Shown piece after piece: positions 26,308-34,844 of a stretch of 64,000 nt of DNA. A program made the translations under genes and the position numbers. How positions within the stretch are numbered: the first letter of the stretch is position 1; every line of letters begins with the position of its first letter. The notes beneath the pieces were generated by a model that did not search any database, was not told the origin of the DNA, and worked only from the letters and a program-made list of their open reading frames with translations. Origin of the DNA: JBARDN01 sp963755705 (GTDB lineage: Bacteria; Desulfobacterota; Binatia; Binatales; Binataceae); NCBI GenBank assembly GCA_963755705.1, contig CAVWKW010000001.1:1860001-1924000 (forward strand), in the 5' to 3' direction.

Positions 26308-26561
26308 TCCTGGTCGCTCATGATTTCACCGCTGGAGCGCTGCTCACAACACTCACCTCGTTTGAAAAATCGGGCGGCACGCCAGCGCGGCGGCGGGCTC
26401 AACACCGCCACGCTGGCGCCGCGAGCGCGTCGGAACGCCGCCCTGCGCTCGACCATCTCCTGCGGACGACGCCCTCATGGCACCCGATTGCCTGGCACCG
26501 CATGAAACCGCGGCCTATCCGCGGCCGATGACCAATCGAGCGCCGGTTCGCAGGGAGACAT

Positions 26562-27083
26562 CTATTCCGCAGCCGGGCGCGCCGGTTCCAGTGCGGGTGA
26601 GTTGGCCTGTTGGTACTCACCAGTCGGCGCCAGCAGGGCTTCCAGCGCAAGCAAAGCGAACGCGGCGGCGCGCGAAAGATTCTCCATCGCGCTGTCGCCC
26701 ATCGGATCGGCGCTGTAGGCCTTTAACGCCTTCCGTGAATTTGCGGCGTGGGTCTTAGGATCGGCGTCCGGGTCGAACTCGTTGAGCTCGCCCATCCGTT
26801 CGACTTCCTTGCCTACGCGAGTTGGCGCGTTGACCAACGCGCGCGCGCCGTGGGCGGAGACCGTATCGTCGAACGAACGATCCGCGTAAGCAACCGCCAA
26901 GTCTCGTGGATCGACCGAGAGAGCACGCGCCATCCGCGCAATCCGTGCGCCTTGGGCCGTCACCGGCCGTGCAGCCTGGGCCATTTTTTTGTGTAGCTTG
27001 TGCGCTGTAAAACCGTCCTCGCTGAGGCCTAACGAGCGACAGATTTTGCGTTCTTGATTGTTGAGCATGGTACAGACCTTCAT
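26562..27083 (-). CDS. Element protein with phage-protease-like C-terminal motif
   Basis: About 173 residues from the ATG at 27083 (27068 also possible). The start region reads LNNQERKICRSLGLSEDGFTAHKL. This resembles the ExxxCxxLGLSxExF pattern found at the end of Mu-type phage protease and scaffold proteins, here relocated to the N-terminus. The rest is alanine-rich and helical. If related, it could be a remnant of a lost head-assembly gene, but this is only a resemblance. It lies between the kelch gene and the chimeric gene. The 254 bases downstream hold no convincing gene. Confidence 0.5.
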   Translation of the reverse strand: MKVCTMLNNQERKICRSLGLSEDGFTAHKLHKKMAQAARPVTAQGARIARMARALSVDPRDLAVAYADRSFDDTVSAHGARALVNAPTRVGKEVERMGELNEFDPDADPKTHAANSRKALKAYSADPMGDSAMENLSRAAAFALLALEALLAPTGEYQQANSPALEPARPAAE

Positions 27084-27102
27084 CCCATCGTCGCGGGCGT
27101 CC

Positions 27103-27549
27103 TTAGAAAATCGCCGTATAAAGCTCCGCAAGGGCGATCGCGGCCTCGCCATCGATCGCGCCGCCGGTGACCAACATTCTGCCGTCGGCAAGCAACGCCA
27201 TCGCATGGCCGCTGCGGCCCGAGCTGAGGCGCGTCGCCACGGTGCTGAAAGTAAGAGTGCTTGGGCTGAAAATTTCCGCCGAATCCAGAAATCCGCCGCC
27301 CGTGGTCTGGCCGCCAACGACCAACACGACCCCGCTTCCGCGTCGCATCGCCGCGTGGGCGTAGCGCGCGCTATTCAGGTTCCCAACAGGCGTGAACGCG
27401 CCGGTTGCCGGGTTGAACATCTCGGCAGTCGCGAGCGCGTTGCCGTCCATGTCCTGACCACCGCAGACCAGGACGCGCCCATCCGCCAGTGGCGTCGCGG
27501 TCGCGGACTTTCGCGACGCCAGCATCATACCAGTCCCAGTATTTTTCAT
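27103..27549 (-). CDS. Kelch-repeat protein
   Basis: 148 residues from the ATG at 27549, which has GGAGG ten bases upstream. A GTG at 27585 would add twelve residues. Three kelch motifs are clear: ADGRVLVCGGQDMDG, SGVVLVVGGQTTGG and ADGRMLVTGGAIDG, each followed by the A-E-x-F/Y-x-P or A-L-A-E-L-Y pattern. A closed propeller usually needs four to seven blades, so this is either truncated or multimerises. Kelch proteins are rarely described in Mu-like phages. It could be a cargo gene or a receptor-binding tail component. Confidence 0.7.
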   Translation of the reverse strand: MKNTGTGMMLASRKSATATPLADGRVLVCGGQDMDGNALATAEMFNPATGAFTPVGNLNSARYAHAAMRRGSGVVLVVGGQTTGGGFLDSAEIFSPSTLTFSTVATRLSSGRSGHAMALLADGRMLVTGGAIDGEAAIALAELYTAIF

Positions 27550-27630
27550 TTCGACTTGGCCTCCATCCCAAAACGCAACGTGCACGTTGCGGATTCGGCC
27601 CTCAGACCGATTTTTCGGTCCTGCCTTACC

Positions 27631-28212
27631 TCAGCGACCGCCGCCATCTAGACGGTCCGCCAGCGCCGGCAGTTTCGGAAATTGCCCGAGCCAGGTATCC
27701 TTCTTGCTCCATCCGGCCGGCTGCATGTGCTCACGAATCAAGGTCCGATGAAGGCGCCCGGCCGTGGTAGAAATCGCGTGAAAGTCCGCGCCGAGTACAC
27801 GCGCATCCGGCGCGATCAGCGCCATCGCACCGTCGATCTCGATTCCTGTGTAGCCGCGCGCGACCAGCTGCGCCCGGATCGCTTGGATCGCGGCAACGCC
27901 GACAGGCGCGGCCGGCTCGGCATCCACGATCCGATCGAGCTGGCGCTCCAAGTCCCGCGCCGCGGCGCGCACGCCGTCGGTGTCGCTGCACTCGATCAGG
28001 CGCTCGACACGCCGCGCGAACTCGATAACCCGGTTATCGCGTTCACGCCGCGCCGCGGCCGTCTTCAAATCGCGCGAATACGCGCGTTCGATCACGTGCT
28101 GCGCCAGCCCGACCGGTGTGTGCATCGGGTCGGTCACGATTTCGAGCGCGCGCGTCTTTGCGTCTTTCGCCGCGCCATTGTGTTCAGCAGCCATGGTTTT
28201 TTTTCGCCTCAT
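27631..28212 (-). CDS. Hypothetical element protein
   Basis: 193 residues, mostly helical, with no recognised domain. The central part has AIQAIRAQLVARGYTGIEIDGAM. Starts at 28212 and 28194 are both possible. It follows two smaller overlapping genes, forming a run of tightly packed small genes typical of phage early or middle regions. Confidence 0.55.
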   Translation of the reverse strand: MRRKKTMAAEHNGAAKDAKTRALEIVTDPMHTPVGLAQHVIERAYSRDLKTAAARRERDNRVIEFARRVERLIECSDTDGVRAAARDLERQLDRIVDAEPAAPVGVAAIQAIRAQLVARGYTGIEIDGAMALIAPDARVLGADFHAISTTAGRLHRTLIREHMQPAGWSKKDTWLGQFPKLPALADRLDGGGR

Positions 28213-28474
28213 TGTTTTCTTCGCCGTTTAGAAATTTCTGTTCATTGATCGCGATCGCAATATCATCGAGCGCAGCGCGCAGCGCTGCGCCGTAGCGCAC
28301 ATCGGGCTTCGGGACCGGCCGTTCAAGCAGTAGCCGTTCGAGATGTTCGATGCGGATGGTGATGCGCTCCTCGGTAGCTCGAAGCTCGCTCCCGAGCCAT
28401 TCACGCAACTTGGCCGACGATGCTCCGGCGATTTTCGTCACCGGCTTCGCTCGCTTTATTTCGCCGGCGATCAC
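28184..28474 (-). CDS. Small hypothetical element protein
   Basis: 96 residues from a GTG that overlaps the preceding stop by GTGA. Helical and charged, with a likely amphipathic region ERITIRIEHLERLLLERP. The ends overlap both neighbours, indicating translational coupling. Function unknown. Confidence 0.5.
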   Translation of the reverse strand: MIAGEIKRAKPVTKIAGASSAKLREWLGSELRATEERITIRIEHLERLLLERPVPKPDVRYGAALRAALDDIAIAINEQKFLNGEENNEAKKNHGC

Positions 28475-28707
28475 CGCAGACCTCGCTCGCGGGCCTCGTT
28501 CAGTGGGACGAGGTTTGCTTCCGCGTATGCGCGGAGCGCGAACTGACGCGACTCAAACGACTCTCCCGCTGGCAGCGCGGGAGCTGACCCGTCGAAGGGT
28601 TCGGCCAGCCATGCAAGCTTTTCGCCTTCGGTCATATGCGCCGGGTCGGGTTCCACCGGATTTGTCTTCAACCATTTGTCGAGTGAAATTTGTGAGCCTC
28701 GGGCCAT
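28471..28707 (-). CDS. Small hypothetical element protein
   Basis: 78 residues from an ATG at 28707 with GGAGG seven bases upstream. The frame is open further upstream, but that part overlaps the methyltransferase gene and has no ribosome site. The sequence opens MARGSQISLDKWLKTNPVEP and has no recognised domain. It overlaps the next gene at its stop. Confidence 0.55.
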   Translation of the reverse strand: MARGSQISLDKWLKTNPVEPDPAHMTEGEKLAWLAEPFDGSAPALPAGESFESRQFALRAYAEANLVPLNEARERGLR

Positions 28708-28786
28708 TATCGTTCCTCCGCGTTTTGGCCCGAGCGATTCCCAGGCTTCGCGCGGGCGGTTTAACTCAAGCAAAAAAAATGGACCG

Positions 28787-29743
28787 TCAACTTTCATTGC
28801 CAGTGACCGATTTGTAAATCGGGCCGAACTTGACGAATGCTTCGGCAAACTTTTTGCGGCGATCACCGAGATAGAAAATTGCCGATGGAAATGGCGCCGG
28901 CTGGAGGCTCGGCCGGAAGCGCAGGCGCCCGCGGATAAAGCAGACTGGTGCGCTTTCGAGCATCGCGAACCATCCGGTATCGGTGCGCGCAGCCAAAAGC
29001 GCGACCGCCTCGGTCATGGTGCCGCCTTTCCATGCGCCGACTAGATGTTCGACCCAGGCGGGGACCGCGCCGCCATACGGCGGATTCATGAAAATTCGCC
29101 CGTCCCACGGCTGCACGAGGCCATCATCAGTAGGCGTGAAGTGCTTTCCGGCCGGGACGTTGGCCTTTGGACCGTGAGCTTCGGCGCATGGGTCGAGGTC
29201 AATCTCGCCGAGCAGCTTGACCGTGGCTTCGAGGATTTCCGGCGGCGTCAGGTACTCATCGGACTCGGAAGAAAACGCCTGATCGATAAACCCGCGCGTA
29301 CCCATCTTGCCGCTGCGCTCGCGCAGCCGCGTGATCTTCGCCTCGAACTCGCGCACCGGAAGCCGCGCGATCCGCTGCCATTTTGAGGACTCGTCGCGGC
29401 TGATTCCCAGATCGGCGAGCGTCGGCAGGCTCAATGTCGTCTCTGACGACCTTGATCGTCGTTGATCTCCTCCGCGCAGGCGAACGTCACCGCTGGCCTT
29501 GGCGGTAATCAATATCTCGCCGGCGCGCCGTTCGGAGCGCATCCGCAGCTCGGACGCGAGGATTTCCATTTCATGGTCTTTCGCCGAAGCGGCGTAGGCG
29601 CGCAGCGCAGTCGCCTTATCGCGGATCGATTTCGCTTCGTCAACACGAGTCGCGCGTTCAAGCATCGCGCGCGCATCCAAGTAGCCCGGTAAAAGGCCGA
29701 TCGGAGCTGGAAGGTTCGCCCGCGATTTCGCGGCAACGCTCAT
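28787..29743 (-). CDS. Phage-type N6-adenine DNA methyltransferase
   Basis: 318 residues. The N-terminal 120 residues are a helical region (AKSIRDKATALRAYA, ASELRMRSERRAGEIL) that recurs in the chimeric gene at 25543. The C-terminal domain is the phage Dam-like methyltransferase: DEYLTPPEILEATVKLLG, the DPCAE loop, and the catalytic NPPYGGAVP. Such phage enzymes modify adenines to protect replicating DNA from host restriction or to control late genes, much like the Mu Mom function in role but not in chemistry. It overlaps the GemA gene by four bases. Confidence 0.82.
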   Translation of the reverse strand: MSVAAKSRANLPAPIGLLPGYLDARAMLERATRVDEAKSIRDKATALRAYAASAKDHEMEILASELRMRSERRAGEILITAKASGDVRLRGGDQRRSRSSETTLSLPTLADLGISRDESSKWQRIARLPVREFEAKITRLRERSGKMGTRGFIDQAFSSESDEYLTPPEILEATVKLLGEIDLDPCAEAHGPKANVPAGKHFTPTDDGLVQPWDGRIFMNPPYGGAVPAWVEHLVGAWKGGTMTEAVALLAARTDTGWFAMLESAPVCFIRGRLRFRPSLQPAPFPSAIFYLGDRRKKFAEAFVKFGPIYKSVTGNES

Positions 29744-30216
29744 GCCTCACCCCGGCGTTCTGCGGCGACGCGATCGCGCCAACCTTGCAACGCGCCGATG
29801 ACGACTGCGGCGTGAGCCTGGTCCAACCAGGACAACTCGCGGATGCCGGAAACCCGTTCGGAGAATCGGCAGAGAGCGTGCTCGCTCGAATCGCGCAGCA
29901 CGCCGAGGTCGCGCAGCTCTAGCCACAAAGCCCGAATCAAACGAGCCTGCGCCGAATCGGCGAGCCGCGCGCGCCCCGCGCGCTTGCCCGCCGTCTTCTC
30001 GAACCCGAGCCGGCGCATTTCATCGAGCACGGCGCGGCGGCGCTCGCCATCAAGACCGGCGGCGGACCGCGCCCCCGTCACGCGCTCCAGCAAATCGCGA
30101 TAGAGCGAATCGTCGAGGCCGAGCGCCTTCGCGCCTGTGTGGATCGCCGCGAGTTCCGAGCGGCGATGCCCCTCTTCGACCGCCAGATGTCGCCCTGATG
30201 TTTTTGCGGCCGTCAT
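29740..30216 (-). CDS. GemA/Gp16-family regulatory protein
   Basis: 158 residues. The family start is recognisable as ELAAIHTGAKALGLDDSLYRDLLERVTGARSAAGL, with the C-terminal RFSERVSGIRELSWLDQAHAAVVIGAL. Gp16/GemA in Mu is a non-essential early protein affecting host topoisomerase-dependent transcription. It overlaps both neighbours at its ends and supports assignment of the element to the Mu-like group. Confidence 0.8.
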   Translation of the reverse strand: MTAAKTSGRHLAVEEGHRRSELAAIHTGAKALGLDDSLYRDLLERVTGARSAAGLDGERRRAVLDEMRRLGFEKTAGKRAGRARLADSAQARLIRALWLELRDLGVLRDSSEHALCRFSERVSGIRELSWLDQAHAAVVIGALQGWRDRVAAERRGEA

Positions 30217-30647
30217 CCGTCGGCCTGCCTGATTACCAGCGTGCTGCCATCTGGCTTACGCACTACCACGGCCCACGGGCCGAACCTGACGATCCGATCT
30301 CCGAGCTGGAGCGATTGGCGCATCTTGGCGCGGAAGATCTCGGGCTTCCAACCCGACCAGCTTGCCGCTCGCTCATTGATTGAGATTTCATATTCAATTT
30401 CCGCTGGCGGCGGATTGAGATTCGCACCGCAACGCCAGCAGCTCTCCGATGGCGCGGCTTCAAACCCGGCGACAAATCTCTCCATCTCGCTGAAAAGCGA
30501 TTCCAGGGACCTGACCTCGGCCTCGGCGGCATCCTTTCGTGATGGGCCGACCATGCGCAGCAGCGTCGCGAATCGATGCGCGATCGCAACCCGGATTTCG
30601 CCGCGCCGGCCGCGCGCTTCTGGCGGACTCGTACTAGCCATTTCCAT
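30213..30647 (-). CDS. Hypothetical element protein with CxxC
   Basis: 144 residues. The centre has SCWRCGANLNPPP, a possible half zinc site, and the C-terminus forms a beta-rich stretch (RIVRFGPWAVVVRKPDGSTLVIRQ). No family is recognised. It overlaps both the GemA gene and the HTH gene, consistent with one long early transcript. Confidence 0.5.
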   Translation of the reverse strand: MEMASTSPPEARGRRGEIRVAIAHRFATLLRMVGPSRKDAAEAEVRSLESLFSEMERFVAGFEAAPSESCWRCGANLNPPPAEIEYEISINERAASWSGWKPEIFRAKMRQSLQLGDRIVRFGPWAVVVRKPDGSTLVIRQADG

Positions 30648-30888
30648 TGGGAGCCTCGCGCGCGCTGAGCCATTTCTCCAGGTCAGACAAACGGTATCTG
30701 ACGTTTGGTTTTCTGCCGCTTTTTCTGCCGCTTCCGATATCTATAAATGCGGGACCGTCCCCTGAGCGTCTGAGCTTGTAGAGGCTGGACTCGCTGATGC
30801 CGAGGAGTTGGGCAACCGCGCGCGGCTTCAGCAGCCTCGTGGGCGCCGACTCTCCTCCACCCTGGGTGTGATTATTTTCGTCGCTCAT
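30634..30888 (-). CDS. AlpA-like helix-turn-helix protein
   Basis: 84 residues with RLLKPRAVAQLLGISESSLYKLRRSG, the MerR/AlpA-type helix-turn-helix used by excisionases and phage regulators. The rest reads as a beta wing (DGPAFIDIG) followed by YRLSDLEKWLSAR. It is the fourth gene in the early operon after the transposase and may act as a transcriptional switch. Confidence 0.75.
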   Translation of the reverse strand: MSDENNHTQGGGESAPTRLLKPRAVAQLLGISESSLYKLRRSGDGPAFIDIGSGRKSGRKPNVRYRLSDLEKWLSAREAPNGNG

Positions 30889-31235
30889 AACGGTGCCTCG
30901 ATAGATTGCGCACGGCCCGTCGCGGATAAGTTGTAGTCCAGCAGGCTTCCGTCGTCACAAACGATGGGAGGCAACGGACCGCGGTCCTGCACCAGCTCGA
31001 AAATCATCTGGCCGTCACCATGACTGCCGTTGCGCGGCGTGAAGACAACCCTGATGATTCGCTGAAGCCGCAGACCGGCAATATACCGAACGCAATTCGT
31101 TCGTCCGGCGATCGCGACGCCCGCTAACTCCGCGATCGTGAAGCGGCGAAGAATACGGGCCGCGCGCCAGATACGCGCGCGCGCCGTGCTCATCAGCCGG
31201 CGCCGACTATCGTCCGTTAGCCATCTGATACTCAT
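30885..31235 (-). CDS. Hypothetical element protein after the MuB-like gene
   Basis: About 116 residues from an ATG at 31235 that overlaps the stop of the MuB-like gene by ATGA, with MSIRWLTDDS at its start. Upstream in-frame sequence is covered by that gene. The central ARILRRFTIAELAGVAIAG could be a winged-helix part. Function unknown. Confidence 0.55.
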   Translation of the reverse strand: MSIRWLTDDSRRRLMSTARARIWRAARILRRFTIAELAGVAIAGRTNCVRYIAGLRLQRIIRVVFTPRNGSHGDGQMIFELVQDRGPLPPIVCDDGSLLDYNLSATGRAQSIEAPL

Positions 31236-31957
31236 GCTGCGGCCCTCCGCGATTGCGCAGCCGCCAACGATTCCTGTCCCGGCCAATCCGTAGCTATGAC
31301 GCGATCGTGCCCGCGCCGCCGCGCATTGCGCTCGAGCGCCGCGAGCATCACCACGATCCGGCGAATAGAACCATGCCCCGCTGCATGCAGCCGCCCGACA
31401 GTTTCATCAGTGACTTGAAGTTCGCAGAGCGAATCCGCCAGTGCGCGCGCATCCTCAATCGAGGGCGGCTTGAACTCAACGACGTGAAGCAGGCGCCCCC
31501 AGATTTGCTCGCGATGACGCAAGCGTCGCGCAAACGATTCGACGCCAATCAGCATGATCGGCGCGCCGCTCTGGTCGTGAATCGCGCGCAGCAATTCGAG
31601 GCATCGCGGATCGCGAAGCGCGTCGCATTCGTCGATAATCAGCAAACGCGGTTCGTTCTGAAGGCTTCGGACAATACCCTCGAAAAGTGGCTGCGAACGG
31701 TGCGCCGGGCGAAGCCCAAAATGCGCGCCGAGCGCCACGAGCATCGAGTGCATAGTCCAGTAATCGAGCGCGCGCTCGTAAATCGCATTCCCAAAGGTTG
31801 CCGCATGCGCAGCGGCGAAAGTTTTGCCAGCTCCGCTACGTCCGACGAGCAAAGCCATCCCAGGCAAGCCGCGGCTGCGGGTCAGCAGATCCCGCGCCGC
31901 GACAACGGTTTCCTTCAAGCCAGCCAACGGCACTATTGAAAATCGCATCACGCGCAC
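31232..31957 (-). CDS. MuB-like AAA+ ATPase, transposition target selector
   Basis: 241 residues. The Walker A motif GRSGAGKT lies at about residues 39-46 and Walker B LLIIDECD near 105-112, followed by the sensor-like APIMLIGVE. This is the AAA ATPase family of MuB, TniB and TnsC, which binds DNA and hands a target to the transposase. The C-terminal SIRRIVVMLAALERNARRR resembles the DNA-binding end of MuB. It overlaps the transposase gene by ten bases and the next gene by four. Confidence 0.88.
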   Translation of the reverse strand: MRVMRFSIVPLAGLKETVVAARDLLTRSRGLPGMALLVGRSGAGKTFAAAHAATFGNAIYERALDYWTMHSMLVALGAHFGLRPAHRSQPLFEGIVRSLQNEPRLLIIDECDALRDPRCLELLRAIHDQSGAPIMLIGVESFARRLRHREQIWGRLLHVVEFKPPSIEDARALADSLCELQVTDETVGRLHAAGHGSIRRIVVMLAALERNARRRGHDRVIATDWPGQESLAAAQSRRAAA

Positions 31958-34131
31958 CTCGACAATTCGCCACGCGCGATCATGGCCTTTATTTCGGGGA
32001 GGCCGGCGGCGAGCCCGACGAATAGCGCGTCATCCTCGGTCCAGGAATCGCGCGGCGCGGCCATCAGCGCCCGAAAGCGCGTGACCGCGAGATCAACTTC
32101 GCCATCGAGATCCAATTCAGGGCCGCCGAGATCTTTCATGATGCGCGAATATTCGGCGTCGATTTCGGCGCGATCGGAATACTCAATCGGCGCGGGCGCC
32201 GGATGATCGAGCGATTCAATCTGCGCGAGTGCGCGAGAGGCGGCATCAAGCGCGGGCGTCACATAATCGTCGTGCGGAATTTCGGGAGTGCCCGCGCCAT
32301 CGCGGACCGCCGACAAAATCGCCTCGCCGAGCGGAGTGCGGTAGTTGCCCAGCAGCGCGCGCGATTCTTTGCGGACCGCGTTTATCCGCTGGCGCTGGAT
32401 TGCTTTCGCCGCGAGTGCGACATCGCGCCGCCGCGCGCCGAGCCGATCGACATTCTCGGCGACGCAGATAAAATCGCGCGCGCCTTGGTCTGCCGTGAGG
32501 ACGACAATCCGGCCGAGATCGTAATGCCGCGCGGCCCAGACGGGCCGTCCGATCCAGGCGCCGAGCTCCGGGGCACAAAAGAGGGCGCCGTCGATCCGCA
32601 ATCCGGCCTTCCCCACCGTCCGCACCGCGCCGTCCATCAAAAGCGCCGACAGCGCCCCCACGTCTGAGATTCGATTCACGCGTCCGCCACCCGCGATCCA
32701 ATCGGCGAGACGGTGATTCGGCGTGCGTCCGGCAATTGCAGTATTGCCGAAGATTTCCGCGAGCCACTTGTCGAGCGCGGCTTCCAGGTCCGCGTCAGTC
32801 ATCCTGACGTCCAGAAGATCGGCTTCGGTTTTGCCGCGACGATCTTTCAGCGAGACCCGGTCGCGCATCTGCTGGCGATGTGCCACGTTATGACCGGTGA
32901 AACCTTCGAAGAGTCCGAAGACGCGCTGGATATAGCGCACGGAAGATTCGACGAACGGCTTCAAGTCGCCGCGATATGGCGCTTCAGTCGATTCGAACTC
33001 GACGCCTAGATCCGCCAGGAACCCGCGCATCCGGGCCGAGGTGAACCCTGCACCGAAATCAGTGCGCACGCATTTCGGTACGCCGATCGTCGTCATCACT
33101 TTGACGAATAGGCGCGCAGTCGAGTCGGTAGATTCCGACGGTGCGATAACCGTCCATCGCATCCGCGTGAAAACATCCGTGAGAATAATCACCTGGCGTC
33201 GGCCGGAGAGAGTCAGAATGTCGCAAGGCGAGCCGTCGAGCTCGACCTTCTGCAGGAACTCGGTGATTCCCGCCGAGCGGTCGCCGAAGGCCGCGCCGAA
33301 ACGGCCAGGAGCGCGATTGGCCTCCTGCACATATGCGCGTTCGACCTGGCGCTCACGCCGGAAGACCTGCAGGAAGCGCAGGACTTGCGCGCGCGACGGT
33401 GCGCGTTCGCCGAACTCGGCACGGGCGCCGAGAGTGATTTGATTGATGCTCGCGCGGTTTGAGTATTTGAGATCGCGCGCAACGAGCCATGCGCTAATGT
33501 CCGGATGCGCGGCGAGATAGGCGCGCGGCCTCGCGATAACGGCCGGTAGCAGCATGCCGCCCGGCCGCGAGGTTTCGGGACACCGATGATATTTAGGTGC
33601 CAAGCCGCGCAAGCCGTCACGTTTGTAGGCAGTGAACCAACGCGAAAGCGTGCGCGCGCTCACCTTCGGAAGAAGTCGAAGGCTCGTAACTGAAATCTTG
33701 ATGTTGCTGATCTTAAGCGCCGTCACGAATGCCGCGTGATTTTCGCGTTTCGAAAGCTCGGCGCGCTCGGGCCACTCGCGGCGCCGTTCCAGCAGCTCAG
33801 CGCGGGCGACGGCGATTGCAACGGCGCGTTCCGGCAATTTGGAAAGGCCGAGCACGCGGTCCGTTATGGGCGCCGCCGGAATATTAGCTGCCGCGCTCGA
33901 AAGTTTCTTTCCGGCGGCGGCTCGATCGCACGGATCGAGAAAAGGTAACAGCTCGGAAAGCGAAGTCGGCCGATCGCCGATATCCTTTTTAGCGCGTTGC
34001 ATGAGCCGACAAAATGCGGTTCGGCGGCGCTCCGGCGATCCTTTTTGAAAACTCGGGAGGGCGAAAACTTCCGGGCGCAACGTCGTTGACGTAGGCGATG
34101 TCGTCGTGCACTTTGACGGAAGGTAACGCAC
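31948..34131 (-). CDS. Mu-type DDE transposase (MuA-like)
   Basis: 727 residues from the GTG at 34131; an internal ATG at 34002 is also possible. The N-terminal half holds helical DNA-binding segments, including SVTSLRLLPKVSARTLSRWFTAYKR, an HTH. The integrase-fold catalytic domain has the acidic triad as D299 (VELDGS), D358 (CVRTDFG) and E395 (PFVESSVR), with Asp-Asp-Glu spacing of 59 and 37. This spacing resembles TniA/TnsB-type transposases. The beta-barrel domain (IDGALFCAPELGAWIGRPVW) follows, and the C-terminal tail may contact the ATPase. It cuts and joins the element ends to the target DNA. Confidence 0.9.
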   Translation of the reverse strand: MRYLPSKCTTTSPTSTTLRPEVFALPSFQKGSPERRRTAFCRLMQRAKKDIGDRPTSLSELLPFLDPCDRAAAGKKLSSAAANIPAAPITDRVLGLSKLPERAVAIAVARAELLERRREWPERAELSKRENHAAFVTALKISNIKISVTSLRLLPKVSARTLSRWFTAYKRDGLRGLAPKYHRCPETSRPGGMLLPAVIARPRAYLAAHPDISAWLVARDLKYSNRASINQITLGARAEFGERAPSRAQVLRFLQVFRRERQVERAYVQEANRAPGRFGAAFGDRSAGITEFLQKVELDGSPCDILTLSGRRQVIILTDVFTRMRWTVIAPSESTDSTARLFVKVMTTIGVPKCVRTDFGAGFTSARMRGFLADLGVEFESTEAPYRGDLKPFVESSVRYIQRVFGLFEGFTGHNVAHRQQMRDRVSLKDRRGKTEADLLDVRMTDADLEAALDKWLAEIFGNTAIAGRTPNHRLADWIAGGGRVNRISDVGALSALLMDGAVRTVGKAGLRIDGALFCAPELGAWIGRPVWAARHYDLGRIVVLTADQGARDFICVAENVDRLGARRRDVALAAKAIQRQRINAVRKESRALLGNYRTPLGEAILSAVRDGAGTPEIPHDDYVTPALDAASRALAQIESLDHPAPAPIEYSDRAEIDAEYSRIMKDLGGPELDLDGEVDLAVTRFRALMAAPRDSWTEDDALFVGLAAGLPEIKAMIARGELSRCA

Positions 34132-34154
34132 GGGGCGAGTCTAGCCAATTGTTC

Positions 34155-34844
34155 ATGAAAAAGCAACGACGGACCAAAAGGCTAGATCCTCCGATAGGCA
34201 GTAACGAGTCCGGATGGAATGAGGCGCTAGGACCGCCAATCGGAATATCAGCCTTTTCATATCGTCTCGGATTGGTTGTAGCCCGGGAATTTCGGAGCGC
34301 GGCTGAGTTCGCCAAAGCGGCGGGAGTATCGCCCCATGCCGTGAGTCATTGGCTGCGCGGGCGCAGAGAACCGAGCCGCGATAACCTGGTCAAGCTTGCC
34401 GCGGCGGCAAAGGTCTCGGTCGGTTGGCTTGCGGCAGGCGAAGGAAAGACCCGACCTTCACTACTTCCACCCGAAGGCTTCCGTCTGCCGGCCGGCCCCG
34501 CACCGCATCTCGCCTTCAGTGTTGAACTGTGGAGACAACTTTCGGACGGCGTTCATGGAGTCCCGTGGTTGGGAAGGGTGAAAGACGACGCGATGGAACC
34601 TACCTTGCACAATGGCGACTTCATCCTCTATGAGCCGCTGGAGTCTGATCCCACGGCCGTCGCAAACCCGAACGGTATTTATTTTCTTGAAGGTTGGGAG
34701 ATCCGACGAATCGAATGGCGCGTAACAGAGCAGGTCGGGGTCATTAGTTGTGATAATCCAGCTTACCATGCGAGCACTCGAATTTTGCCTTTCAAAAAAA
34801 TCCATTTGAAAGGCAAAATTTTATGGCGTGCGGGCCGAATCTGA
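34155..34844 (+). CDS. XRE/S24-type repressor with an inactive protease site
   Basis: 229 residues from the ATG at 34155; an in-frame start at 34098 would add a non-native leader, and neither has a strong ribosome site. The XRE helix-turn-helix is AAEFAKAAGVSPHAVSHWLRG (about 49-69). The C-terminal S24 LexA-like domain has VKDDAMEPTLHNGDF where family members carry GDSMEP. The nucleophile Ser is Ala at about 146, and the usual Lys region reads WEIRRIEW with Arg. The repressor is therefore unlikely to self-cleave. It is transcribed outward, divergent from the transposase, as Mu c is. Confidence 0.82.
   Translation: MKKQRRTKRLDPPIGSNESGWNEALGPPIGISAFSYRLGLVVAREFRSAAEFAKAAGVSPHAVSHWLRGRREPSRDNLVKLAAAAKVSVGWLAAGEGKTRPSLLPPEGFRLPAGPAPHLAFSVELWRQLSDGVHGVPWLGRVKDDAMEPTLHNGDFILYEPLESDPTAVANPNGIYFLEGWEIRRIEWRVTEQVGVISCDNPAYHASTRILPFKKIHLKGKILWRAGRI

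Noticed and set aside
26337..26561. Short minus-strand frames (for example one ending MSDQE)
   Set aside because: Arg-rich composition typical of out-of-frame GC-rich DNA; only the duplicated leader is meaningful.
28787..30216. Methyltransferase as part of a restriction-modification defence system
   Set aside because: No restriction endonuclease or specificity gene is nearby; it is a phage-type Dam next to GemA.
33989..34156. A 55-residue frame on the minus strand (MNNWLDSP...) between repressor and transposase, a possible Ner-like gene
   Set aside because: No ribosome site, no helix-turn-helix, and it overlaps the transposase start in another frame.
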